This document shows, one piece after another, positions 57,301-64,000 of a stretch of 64,000 nt of DNA; position 1 is the stretch's first letter, and the number at the start of each line of letters is the position of its first letter. The stretch lies in the NCBI GenBank assembly GCA_011050615.1, contig DRFJ01000014.1, positions 18,999 to 82,998 on the forward strand, read 5' to 3'. The stretch is from Bacteroidota bacterium (lineage in GTDB: Bacteria > Bacteroidota > Bacteroidia > Bacteroidales > VadinHA17). Made by a program: the position numbers and the translations under genes. Below the pieces are notes generated by a model. That model saw only the letters and a list, made by a program, of their open reading frames with translations, made no database searches and had not been told where the DNA came from.

Positions 57301-58738
57301 CCTTATAGTGGCCGGCGAATATTTTGTGAGAGCATTAATGGGAGTACGTAAAATTTCGGCTACCTATTCTGTCGGCCAGGGCCAGATGCTGCCTGGTTTT
57401 ACCCCTGAATCACAGTACCTTGGAATGACACGGACGGATGATGTATATGCACCGGGATGGTCCTTCATCGCAGGTTATAATGACCCCGATTTCTTTGAGA
57501 AAGCACTAAGGAATGACTGGATAACTACCGATACCATACTGAATACTGCTGCTGTTTCAAACAGGAATGAAACATTCAGCATCCGGAGTACCATGGAACC
57601 TTTCCCCGGAATGCGCATTGATCTTACAGCCGATCGCAGGTTTGCACAATCAGAATCGGCATATTACCGGGCCAACTCCAGTGGTGATTTTCCGGACAGC
57701 CTGAGAAACAGGGTTATGTCAGGTAATTTCTCAATAACCATCTTATCATGGGGAACGGCTTTTGAAAAGATAAGTGAGGAAAATGAGTATGTATCGGAAA
57801 CCTTCGAGAAATTTAAGGAGAATACGGTAATTATATCCAGGAGAAGGGCAGAGGAGAGACAGGAAACAGATCCCGGGTATGAACCCGGGATTGACCCTGA
57901 AACCGGTGAAGCAATTGAGGGGCCATACAAGAATGGTTACGGACTGTCATCAAGGGAAGTTCTTATTCCTGCTTTTCTTGCTGCTTATTCAAAGACAAAT
58001 CCCGAGAAGGTAAGTCTTGATATGTTCCCCGGTATACTATCCATGATGCCCAACTGGAGAATAAATTTTGACGGACTGTCAAAATTTGAGCTGGTGCAAA
58101 GGGTATTTCGTTCGGTAAATATAGCTCACCAGTACAGGAGTACCTATACCATAGGCTCGTATACCACAAATCTTTATTATGACGAGGGTGAAGACGGGAT
58201 AAGCAGGATACGGGATCTCGATTTCAATTTTATCCCCCAGTATGAGCTTAACGTGGTTACCATAAATGAGCAGTTCAGCCCTCTTTTAAATATTGATCTT
58301 AACTGGAAAAACAGCCTCACTACCCGTATTGAATGGAAGAAGTCGCGTACGGTGAGCCTTAACCTTGCAAACAACCAGATAGCGGATGTCCGGAACAATG
58401 AATTTATTATCGGGGCAGGATATCGTTTTGATGATGTGCAGATAATCCTGAGGTCGGGAGGGCGGCGCCGGCCTTTGACAAGTGACCTGAATGTAAGGCT
58501 TGATTTCTCTGTGAGGGATAATAAGACTATATCGAGGAAATTAATAGAGGATGTTAACCAGCCCGTGGCCGGTCAGAGGATATTCTCCATCAGGACAACT
58601 GCTGACTATGTCTTAAGCGACAGGTTCAACCTGCAGCTTTTCTTTGATCATAACCTGAATGATCCCTTTGTTGCCACTACCTACACAACATCGAATACCA
58701 ATTTCGGGTTCAGCCTGAAGTTTACTTTGATACAATAG
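51329..58738 (+). CDS. sprA: SprA/Sov outer-membrane translocon of the type IX secretion system
   Basis: A 2469-residue protein, in line with Flavobacterium SprA (~2400) and Porphyromonas Sov (~2500). SprA forms the very large outer-membrane barrel through which T9SS cargo leaves. A stop codon (51326-51328) immediately precedes TTG 51329, and the next Met falls inside the signal peptide, so TTG is the only start that keeps the signal (hydrophobic core about 12-28). The sequence has many repeated beta-strand segments. SprA-like blocks include F-G-S-N-T-I-N-I-I-P-Q-G near 151-162, Y-I-D-D-F-E near 812 and G-E-I-W-V-N-E-L-R-L-S-D-F near 1500. The end, NFGFSLKFTLIQ, is barrel-like. It is last in the operon after ruvA, a placement common in Bacteroidota. 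Confidence 0.95.
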   Translation: MRSGYVYSTNLPVIAFFVICFLPGIMLNGQDVSRDTTRNLRYPFKDRTGIPWEKQIISPLTLDMPSNFSSTVVYDPENNEYIYYEKVGNLDFRQPVYMSPDEYYDFIFEQSIRDYWRYKFLGDEALARGSLIPQIQFGGEAFDKIFGSNTINIIPQGSAELIFGLNISRTENPTLSEKLRTIPTFDFQEKIQMNVTGTIGDKMQLGINYNTEAMFDFENRTRLEYSGDEDEIIKKIEAGDVTLPLPGTLITGSHSLFGLKTELQFGRLTVTSVFSQQKGESSTLEVKGGAQLSDFEVSADEYEANKHFFLSHYFRNIYDNAMRNLPVISSGINIERIEVWITNKTSNFEETRNILALMDLAEGEQHIYNEVPGFQAVPGNPPYPDNTVNNLYSQLTSAYLDTRDVDKITDSFDPIAQDFQIGTHYEKIENARKLTEREYTVNRQLGYVSLNVALNNDEILAVAYEYTMNGQVFKVGELSTDGISAPDVLYLKLLKGTNLTPRLPTWDLMMKNIYALGAYQIERKDFELHILYQDDETGNSINYIPEGNLSDQLLLQVMELDNLNGQLDREPDGVFDYVEGLTIEPSKGRLIFPVLEPFGSHLKSKFTNQALAEKYVFQELYDSTQTKAVQSAEKNKFKISGTYSSASGSEIYLNAVNIPQGGVKVTAGGVPLTENVDFTVDYNAGRVEIINPALIESETPIQVSLESNQFFGFQTKTLVGTHLDYRISDDFNIGGTVLHLTERPYTQKVNFGEEPISNTILGLNTSYRSESQFLTKMVDALPFIETKDPSSITFFGEFAHLIPGHSRAISSAGNSYIDDFEASEIPLDMKTYNAWVLSSVPQGQDDLFPEARLNNDLRSGFNRSKLSWYVIDPLFLRNGTTTPEHIKNNPDLQSSHFVREIYENELFPFKESPSGIPTNIAVLNLAFYPEERGPYNYETGPTAYSSGINQQGRLNDPETRWGGIMREILTSDFETANIQYIKFWMMDPFNEDPDHDGGDLYINLGNISEDILRDSRKSFENGLPGSPEEANVDTTSWGRVPTVQAVVHAFDNNPESRKYQDVGLDGLSNEDEQYFFSEYLQEVEGLVDENVFTDILKDPSNDDFHYFRGYDYDNQQLDILERYKKYNGMDGNSPTSEMSQENYPTSGSTMPDMEDINRDNTLSETESYYQYRVSLRPEDMEVGKNYIVDEIEYSATFANGQQSTVKWYQFKIPVTDYLKTIGNIRDFKSIRFMRMFMKGFNEDIILRLAKLDLVRAEWRKYNISFLEGGERVSVPEPEDGSFEISSVSIEENAGKEPVNYVLPPGFDRIIDPSNPQLRQLNEQSMVLRVLNLEDGDARAAFKNVNLDIRQYRKLRMEVHGEEIIGEPLLDDELTVFIRIGSDYKGNFYEYELPLKLTPPGYYNKDNDEDRAMVWPEENSFNIDLSLFQEAKKARNAELNRPGSSLSRTDTYVYPHENARISVSGNPNLSNVRVIMIGVRNPIKTRNTGNDDGMPKSGEIWVNELRLSDFNEEGGWAANARMQTRLANLGTIDLVGQTSTPGFGSLDMKVNERSKEQITKYDVSSNLELGRFFPEEAGVRLPVYVGYSESRIQPQYNPLDPDILFKDALENMEPEKRDSLKTMAEDFTRRKTITVSNAGINKQKDKSYPWDISNFSVNYTFNEIYRTNINTEINLEKNYRGGINYNFDTDPKNVTPFQNIKLFRTQAFRLIRDFNFYLLPRHVGVRTDLSRYYSEVKTRNINNDFIKIKPTFRKDFEWTRFYDVEYDITKQLKVDFTATNIARIDEPAGGVDRERYSDRYQAWKDSVLFNLRNFGRNIHYNHIINVNYNIPVNKLPLLSWLNGNLRYRASYDWLAGPLYPDSLNINLGNTIKNSSTGQFTAQANLTNLYNKSDFLKNIERNTRPGAAERMQKEYRTVSYKRDRVDLIANTGRNIYHDLNTRDVKVKMFRPDGTELQGKVEIETNSKIIFTASEDVENARVEIEAQVEKRRNPLIVAGEYFVRALMGVRKISATYSVGQGQMLPGFTPESQYLGMTRTDDVYAPGWSFIAGYNDPDFFEKALRNDWITTDTILNTAAVSNRNETFSIRSTMEPFPGMRIDLTADRRFAQSESAYYRANSSGDFPDSLRNRVMSGNFSITILSWGTAFEKISEENEYVSETFEKFKENTVIISRRRAEERQETDPGYEPGIDPETGEAIEGPYKNGYGLSSREVLIPAFLAAYSKTNPEKVSLDMFPGILSMMPNWRINFDGLSKFELVQRVFRSVNIAHQYRSTYTIGSYTTNLYYDEGEDGISRIRDLDFNFIPQYELNVVTINEQFSPLLNIDLNWKNSLTTRIEWKKSRTVSLNLANNQIADVRNNEFIIGAGYRFDDVQIILRSGGRRRPLTSDLNVRLDFSVRDNKTISRKLIEDVNQPVAGQRIFSIRTTADYVLSDRFNLQLFFDHNLNDPFVATTYTTSNTNFGFSLKFTLIQ

Positions 58739-59373
58739 TTTTAGGCTAAGGCCCCACCATCGCTGGCGCGGATCTGGCTTACTGCTGGAGCAGGTCTCCA
58801 GACCAGTGCCCGTTTGCTGCCGAGCTCACAGCATTCACTCCGAATTCCAAGACTAAATCAAACAATAAATTATCCCCAGAATTTAGGCAACAGGTATAAT
58901 TAGAATATTTATTAAACTTGTTGTTCTGAAAAAAATAAATGAAAACAGGGCCAACAGAAATAAATAAAATAATTTCTTCATGGTAATTAGGTTTTGTTAT
59001 CAAACATTGAAGAAAACCAGTTGTGATTTCAGGAGAAAAATGTCAGGTAAATACATAAGAGTACGCTCTGACAATTTAACAGTAAATTCTGTTTATCAGG
59101 ACTTCCCGATGGATAATGACTTGGCATTTTTCTCGAAATAAGACAGATTCTTCAGTATTGCAATATCAAATTTTTTTAGTCATTGGTACAACAAAATATC
59201 TGACTAATCCTTTCATTAACCTACAAACAGGCCTGTTCCGTGTTTCGCGTTTTACGAAATCCCGCCTGCTTCATTAGCCGAAGCCTCTGAAAGAGTCTTT
59301 CACCCTGCATAAACCGCGGAGTGGAAAAATAATAACGGCCGCTTCGCTCAGAATGACAAAAAACGCTTTTTCA
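58739..59373. other. Gene-free stretch with short repeat-like segments
   Basis: No convincing gene in about 640 bp. At 58775-58850 the minus strand reads EFGVNAVSSAANGHWSGD in a start-less context; it looks like a dispersed non-coding repeat that I have seen translated in other Bacteroidota, but this is memory only. It contains a CTGGAG/CTCCAG hairpin (58784-58800). A small hairpin TTTCG/CGAAA lies near 59242-59258. The rest is AT-rich without visible structure. Confidence 0.35.
59340..59360 (-). repeat. Copy of a widespread short dispersed repeat
   Basis: Read on the minus strand this contains TTGTCATTCTGAGCGAAGCG, a core known from many bacterial genomes as a dispersed intergenic repeat. 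One copy is seen here, 15 bp upstream of the gcvH promoter. Confidence 0.5.
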
Positions 59374-59404
59374 TTGCTTCAATTAATTTAAAAACTTATT
59401 TTTG
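59374..59404 (+). promoter_or_regulatory. Putative promoter of gcvH
   Basis: TTG (59374-59376), a 20-nt spacer and TATTTTTG (59397-59404) match the Bacteroidota pattern. The leader to ATG 59449 would be about 37 nt. No glycine riboswitch is apparent in so short a leader. Confidence 0.6.
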
Positions 59405-59448
59405 GCTTAACATAAAAAAGCAATAAATTCAAAAAACCTATTAAAGAT

Positions 59449-59826
59449 ATGAAAGTACCTGACAATTTAAAGTACACAAAGGACCATGAGTGGTTACGTG
59501 TTGAAGGTGATGAGGCTTATGTTGGTATTACTGATTTTGCCCAGGGCGAGCTTGGCGATATTGTTTTTATAGAAATAGAGACTGAAGGTGAGACCCTGGA
59601 AAAGGAAGAAGTATTCGGCACCATAGAAGCGGTAAAAACTGTATCAGACCTTTTCATGCCGGTTGGCGGCGAAGTACTGGAGTTAAACCCGGCCCTCGAA
59701 GACAGCCCTGACCTGGTTAACAAAGATCCTTACGGTAAGGGATGGATGGTGAAGATTAAAATAAGCGATCCTCCGGAAATTGACGAGTTGCTTTCACCTG
59801 ACGAATACCAGGATCTTATAGGTTAA
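59449..59826 (+). CDS. gcvH: Glycine cleavage system H protein
   Basis: A 125-residue lipoyl carrier that shuttles the aminomethyl group between GcvP and GcvT. It begins with the typical K-Y-T-K-D-H-E-W (8-15). The lipoylated lysine is Lys63 in [11 protein letters not shown]. The C-terminal G-W-M-V-K-I-K is also conserved. gcvP and gcvT are not adjacent. It is monocistronic and converges on infB, with 3 bp between the stops. Confidence 0.97.
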   Translation: MKVPDNLKYTKDHEWLRVEGDEAYVGITDFAQGELGDIVFIEIETEGETLEKEEVFGTIEAVKTVSDLFMPVGGEVLELNPALEDSPDLVNKDPYGKGWMVKIKISDPPEIDELLSPDEYQDLIG

Positions 59827-59829
59827 AAT

Positions 59830-62688
59830 CTAAAGTGTTTTCTTGACTTCAAATTCCTGGTATCCTTCTACGATATCCCCAACTTTTATATCGTTGAAGT
59901 TTTTAATGTTGAGTCCGCATTCATAGCCGGAGCTTACCTCTTTTACGTCCTCCTTGAATCTTTTAAGGGAGCCGAGTTCACCTGTATATATCACTATTCC
60001 ATCCCTTATTATACGAACTTTTGAATTACGGGTGATCTTACCTTCTCTGACATAGCATCCTGCTATTGTTCCGACCTTGGTTATCTTGAATACATCCCTT
60101 ACCTCGACAGTAGAGGTAATTTCTTCCTTAAGCTCAGGTGAGAGCATACCTTCCATAGCTGATTTTATCTCATTTATGGCGTCGTAGATAATTGAGTACA
60201 GGCGTATGTCTATTTCTTCTTTTTCAGCAAGTTTCCTTGCTCCAAGAGAGGGTCTGACCTGGAAGCCTATGATAATGGCGTTTGAAGCTGCTGCCAGCAG
60301 TATATCCGATTCTGATATCTGGCCTACAGCCTTATGCTGTATGTTAATCTGGATTTCTTCGGTTGACAATTTTATCAGGGAGTCACTTAAGGCTTCAACT
60401 GATCCGTCAACATCGCCTTTAACTATTATGTTGAGCTCCTGGAAATTGCCTATGGCAATTCGACGGCCTATCTCATCAAGGGTAATATGTTTCTGTGTGC
60501 GCATACTCTGTTCTCTCTGGAGCTGGGTTCTTTTATTGGCTATTTCTTTTGCTTCCCTGTCAGTTTCCATGACATTGAATTTGTCGCCGGCCTGTGGGGC
60601 GCCGTCGAGGCCGAGAATAAGCGCGGGCGTTGAGGGTCCGGCTTCTTCTATTTTATTGCCCCTTTCGTTATACATTGCTTTCACATGACCGTAATATGAG
60701 CCTGCCAGCACTATATCACCCAGTCTCAGTGTTCCTGATTTAACCAGTATGGTGGCTATATATCCCCGTCCCTTGTCGAGTGATGATTCAATTACTGTTC
60801 CGTTTGCTTTCTTATTGGGATTAGCCTTGAGTTCAAGCATTTCCGCTTCAAGGAGCACTTTTTCGAGAAGTTCTTCAATATTTATTCCCGCCTTGGCGGA
60901 AATTTCCTGCGACTGATATTTACCACCCCAGTCTTCAACAAGGTAGTTTATATTAGCCAGTTCCTCCTTGATTTTCTCAGGGTTGGCAGTTGGTTTGTCA
61001 ATCTTATTTATGGCAAAGATAAGTGGAACTCCTGCAGCTGCAGCATGATTTATGGCTTCTACCGTTTGAGGCATAATGCCATCATCTGCGGCAACAACAA
61101 TAATAGCTATATCGGTTATCTGTGCGCCTCTTGCCCTCATTGCTGTGAATGCCTCATGCCCCGGGGTGTCCAGGAAGGTAATCATTTTCCCTCCGTCGAG
61201 TGATACACTGTATGCTCCGATATGCTGTGTAATTCCTCCTGCTTCACCTGCGATGACATTCGTGTTTCTTATATGGTCAAGAAGTTTTGTTTTTCCATGG
61301 TCCACGTGGCCCATAACAGTAACTATAGGTGGTCGCGGCAGGAGATCTTCGGTTTTGTCTTCCTCTTCCCTTACTGCATCAAGCAATTCGGCACTGATGA
61401 AGTTAACATCATAGCCGAATTCTTCAGCCACCAGGGACATTGTTTCAGCATCAAGCCTCTGGTTTATTGATACAAAAAGACCGAGGTTCATGCATGTTTC
61501 TATAATATCGGTTACAGGTACATCCATCATTGTAGCCAGTTCATTGACAGAAACGAATTCGGTGACCTTTATCACTTTCTTTTCCTGTTCCTGTTTTTCA
61601 ATCTCCTCCCTGTGTTTCTGGCTTATGGCATCCCTCTTTTCTCTCCTGTACTTTGACCCTTTTGATTTGCCCTTTGAAGTAAGTCGTGCGAGGGTCTCTT
61701 TCACCTGCTTCTGTACATCCTCCTCGTTGATTTCAGGCCGAACCTGGGTTTTTCTTTTTCTTTTATCCTTTTTGTCTTCACCGGACGATTTAAGGCTTAC
61801 CTTTTCCTTTTCTTTTCTTATTCTCTTCCTTCTCTTTTTTGAAGAGCCTTTTTCTTCGTCGATATCAACCTTTTTGGCCTTCTGTGTTTTTCTTTTGTCA
61901 TCAGCAGGAAGGTTTATTTTACCCACCACGGTAGGGCCTGACAGTTTTTGTATCTTTGTTTTTATAAATTTATCTTCTTCAGGCTCATCTTTTGCAATAG
62001 CGGGTACAATTTCTTCTTCCTTCTCAACTGTCGGTTTATCTTCTTCCAGCTGCTCTTTGTCCTTTTTGTCTGCTTCCTTTTCACCTTCGGGTTCAACTAC
62101 TGTTTTTTCTTTCTTGTCCTCAGCCTCTTCACCAGCCTTAGCCTCAGCCTCTGCCTTTTTGTCTTCTTCCTTCTCCTCTTTTTCCTTCCTTGCTTTACCC
62201 TTATCGAGGTCAATTTTACCCACGACATTTATTCCAGGCCTTGTTTTTTCCTTTTTATCTTCAGGGCTTTCACCTATTGCTTCTTCCTTCTGTTCTTCTG
62301 CAACTGCCGTTTCTTTTTCTTCTTTTTCTTCTGCAGCTTTTTCTGCTTCCTTCTGAGCCTTTTCCTTATCCTCGCTAACAACAGCTTTCTCTTTCGGCTC
62401 ACTGGTTTCTTCTTCCCCTGCGGGTTCTCCTTCAGGATGATCAAGTGAAAGAGTTTCTTTTTTTCTGCTGAGTTCTCTCAGTGTAAGTTTTTCAGATTCT
62501 TTTTTGACACTTAAATCTGAACTGTATTCCTTTAACAGAAGATCATAAGCTTCAGGTGGTATTTTCCCATTGGGATCCGGGGCTATGTCAAATCCTTTTT
62601 TCTGTAAAAATTCAACAATAGTGGATATCCCCACGTTAAATTCACGTGCAGCCTTGCTCAATCTTGTTGCTTTCTGTCCTTCTGCCAT
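59830..62688 (-). CDS. infB: Translation initiation factor IF-2
   Basis: A 952-residue GTPase that places initiator tRNA on the 30S subunit. The N-terminal IF2_N helix domain (about 5-55; [10 protein letters not shown]) is followed by a ~280-residue Lys/Glu-rich low-complexity linker. A second IF2_N-like domain lies near 370-420, then the G domain with G1 G-H-V-D-H-G-K-T near 460, G3 D-T-P-G-H-E near 507 and G4 N-K-I-D near 561. Domains II, III and IV follow. The charged linker explains the long Ser/Phe-rich shadow frames on the opposite strand. Downstream of nusA in the rimP-nusA-infB operon. Confidence 0.97.
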   Translation of the reverse strand: MAEGQKATRLSKAAREFNVGISTIVEFLQKKGFDIAPDPNGKIPPEAYDLLLKEYSSDLSVKKESEKLTLRELSRKKETLSLDHPEGEPAGEEETSEPKEKAVVSEDKEKAQKEAEKAAEEKEEKETAVAEEQKEEAIGESPEDKKEKTRPGINVVGKIDLDKGKARKEKEEKEEDKKAEAEAKAGEEAEDKKEKTVVEPEGEKEADKKDKEQLEEDKPTVEKEEEIVPAIAKDEPEEDKFIKTKIQKLSGPTVVGKINLPADDKRKTQKAKKVDIDEEKGSSKKRRKRIRKEKEKVSLKSSGEDKKDKRKRKTQVRPEINEEDVQKQVKETLARLTSKGKSKGSKYRREKRDAISQKHREEIEKQEQEKKVIKVTEFVSVNELATMMDVPVTDIIETCMNLGLFVSINQRLDAETMSLVAEEFGYDVNFISAELLDAVREEEDKTEDLLPRPPIVTVMGHVDHGKTKLLDHIRNTNVIAGEAGGITQHIGAYSVSLDGGKMITFLDTPGHEAFTAMRARGAQITDIAIIVVAADDGIMPQTVEAINHAAAAGVPLIFAINKIDKPTANPEKIKEELANINYLVEDWGGKYQSQEISAKAGINIEELLEKVLLEAEMLELKANPNKKANGTVIESSLDKGRGYIATILVKSGTLRLGDIVLAGSYYGHVKAMYNERGNKIEEAGPSTPALILGLDGAPQAGDKFNVMETDREAKEIANKRTQLQREQSMRTQKHITLDEIGRRIAIGNFQELNIIVKGDVDGSVEALSDSLIKLSTEEIQINIQHKAVGQISESDILLAAASNAIIIGFQVRPSLGARKLAEKEEIDIRLYSIIYDAINEIKSAMEGMLSPELKEEITSTVEVRDVFKITKVGTIAGCYVREGKITRNSKVRIIRDGIVIYTGELGSLKRFKEDVKEVSSGYECGLNIKNFNDIKVGDIVEGYQEFEVKKTL

Positions 62689-62715
62689 ATATTAATCCTC
62701 GGTTTTCAGAAATAT

Positions 62716-63954
62716 TTATTCAAATTCAGATTTCAGGACGTTAATCACTTCTGCAATTGTCTCTTCTTCCAGGTCTGTTCTTTTGACAAGGTCGGCGAGT
62801 GACAATCTTAGTACTGATTTAGCTGTATCGCAGCCTATAGCTTTAAGCTCGTCTATTATCCATCCATCGATCTCATCAACAAATTCTTCAAGGTTTACAT
62901 CCTCCTCGTCCTCACTGTCAGGCTCCCTGTATACGTCTATTTCAAATCCTGTAAGCTGGCTGGCGAGCTTGATGTTCAGGCCTCCTTTACCAATAGCAAA
63001 TGACACTTCGCTTGGTTTCAGATATATCTCCACTCTTTTTTCATCATCAAAAAGCTTCAGTGAGCTTATCTTCGCCGGGCTAAGGGCTCTTGAAATATAG
63101 AGCTGGAGGTTTGAAGTGTAGTTTATCACATCTATATTTTCATTTCTCAGCTCACGGACAATACCATGTATCCTTGATCCTTTCATTCCCACACAGGCAC
63201 CGACGGGGTCAATTCGCTCATCGTATGATTCAACGGCCACTTTTGCTCTTTCTCCCGGAACCCTTACTATTTTCTTAATTGTTATTAAACCATCAAATAT
63301 TTCCGGGACCTCAAGCTCAAACAGGCGTTCAAGAAATACGGGAGATGTACGTGACAGAATAATATAAGGGGTGTTACTCTTCATTTCCACCTTAATAACC
63401 ACTGCCCTTATTGTATCACCCTTTCGGAAATGGTCTGAAGGTATCTGTTCTGATTTGGGGAGTATCAATTCGTTTCCGTCGTCATCGAGAATAAGAATTT
63501 CACGTTTCCACACCTGGTAAACTTCTCCTGTTACAATATCACCTATACGATCCTTATATTTCATATAGATATTATTCTTCTCCAGGTCAAGGATGCGTGT
63601 GGTAAGGTGTTGCCTGAGAGCAAGAATCGCGCGTCTGCCAAAATCATGCAGCTTTACCTCATCCGATACCTCTTCACCCACTTCGTAATCTTCATCTATC
63701 TTTTTAGCCTCCGACAGCGGGATCTGTGTATTGGGATCCTCAAGGTCAGTATCTTCCACAACTTCCCTGTTTCTCCATATCTCAAAGTCTCCCTTGTCAA
63801 TATTGACGATTATGTCAAAATTTTCATCCGACCCGTATTTCCTGGCCAGCAAACTTCTGAAGACATCTTCCAGGACACTCATCATTGTTGCCCTGTCGAT
63901 GTTCTTAAGTTCCTTAAACTCTGAGAAGGTATCGATTAAGTTTAGATTTTCCAT
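62716..63954 (-). CDS. nusA: Transcription termination/antitermination protein NusA
   Basis: 412 residues: the N-terminal RNA-polymerase-binding domain (about 1-130), an S1 domain (about 135-200; G-E-V-Y-Q-V), and two KH domains (about 205-345). The KH region carries E-R-I-D-P-V-G-A-C-V-G-M-K-G-S-R and later F-A-I-G-K-G-G-L-N. A C-terminal helix-hairpin-helix-like segment (370-412) ends the protein. It has no second acidic repeat, as usual outside gamma-proteobacteria. It follows rimP by 18 bp and precedes infB by 27 bp. Confidence 0.97.
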   Translation of the reverse strand: MENLNLIDTFSEFKELKNIDRATMMSVLEDVFRSLLARKYGSDENFDIIVNIDKGDFEIWRNREVVEDTDLEDPNTQIPLSEAKKIDEDYEVGEEVSDEVKLHDFGRRAILALRQHLTTRILDLEKNNIYMKYKDRIGDIVTGEVYQVWKREILILDDDGNELILPKSEQIPSDHFRKGDTIRAVVIKVEMKSNTPYIILSRTSPVFLERLFELEVPEIFDGLITIKKIVRVPGERAKVAVESYDERIDPVGACVGMKGSRIHGIVRELRNENIDVINYTSNLQLYISRALSPAKISSLKLFDDEKRVEIYLKPSEVSFAIGKGGLNIKLASQLTGFEIDVYREPDSEDEEDVNLEEFVDEIDGWIIDELKAIGCDTAKSVLRLSLADLVKRTDLEEETIAEVINVLKSEFE

Positions 63955-63972
63955 CTCACCTCAAATTCTTAA

Positions 63973-64000
63973 TTATTTGAACCTTATAACTTCTTTAACT
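63973..64000 (-). CDS. rimP: C-terminal end of rimP, cut by the window edge
   Basis: The last eight codons before a stop at 63973-63975 read VKEVIRFK, which fits the C-terminus of ribosome maturation factor RimP. RimP is the usual gene before nusA-infB. Only the tail is in the window, so the call rests mainly on gene order. Confidence 0.6.

Noticed and set aside
58779..59003. 74-codon minus-strand ORF after sprA
   Set aside because: Composition is irregular and part of it looks like a non-coding repeat; not convincing as a gene.
61490..62356. 288-codon open frame on the plus strand, rich in Ser and Phe
   Set aside because: It is the exact antisense of the Lys/Glu-rich linker of IF-2; the composition is a direct mirror of AAG/GAA codons and has no family features.

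Overview
The window looks like chromosomal DNA of an anaerobic or facultative member of the Bacteroidota, probably Bacteroidales/Marinilabiliales-like. The evidence is a 2469-residue SprA/Sov type IX secretion translocon, Bacteroidota-restricted families (DUF2723, DUF6427, DUF4837, a TonB with a P-x-F-x-G-G-type domain), promoters of the TTTG-N19-21-TAnnTTTG class, tRNA genes without encoded CCA, a futalosine-pathway MqnC, an Fe-S class I fumarase, a superoxide reductase-like protein and multiheme cytochromes. Genus cannot be fixed from this sequence alone. I see no rRNA, CRISPR array, prophage or intact insertion sequence.

Layout. 1-6 kb: DUF2723 membrane protein (5' end off the window), polysaccharide deacetylase, purD and DUF6427. 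6-10.6 kb: a small exported protein, truncated gene remnants, an S9 peptidase, a GH3 glycosidase remnant and tRNA-Ala. 10.6-17.6 kb: TonB-family protein, lipoprotein, hflX, asd and a large lamin-tail surface protein. 17.6-24.2 kb: the minus-strand operon sppA-lpxK-PNP-MFS, then folK, radC, rpsT and tRNA-Glu. 24.3-28.1 kb: small outer-membrane barrel, ZIP metal transporter, Mpl-type ligase, MBL-fold hydrolase.

28-35 kb is the most accessory part. A nucleoside-hydrolase/FmdE fusion is divergent from a tetraheme NapC/FGE-domain fusion, which is followed by a Tat-exported Gfo/Idh/MocA oxidoreductase. Directly downstream are three collapsed remnants (mutarotase, Na+/solute symporter, N-acylglucosamine 2-epimerase), which I read as a decayed amino-sugar or sialic-acid utilisation operon. 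A second exported oxidoreductase lies opposite. 35-41.6 kb: class I fumarase, an SDR, then a decaheme c-type cytochrome lipoprotein with a double-rhodanese lipoprotein, divergent from a Crp/Fnr regulator; a 15-bp direct repeat spaced 42 bp lies between them. An initiator tRNA with a consensus promoter follows.

41.9-64 kb is mostly housekeeping. The plus-strand run is superoxide reductase, M23 peptidase, dxr, rseP, tatA and DUF4837. Next come mqnC (minus), then aminopeptidase-pdxA-ruvA-sprA. After a 0.7 kb gene-free stretch with short repeats come gcvH and, converging on it, the rimP-nusA-infB operon, cut by the right edge within rimP.

All identifications are by reading motifs and remembered family sequences; no database search was run.
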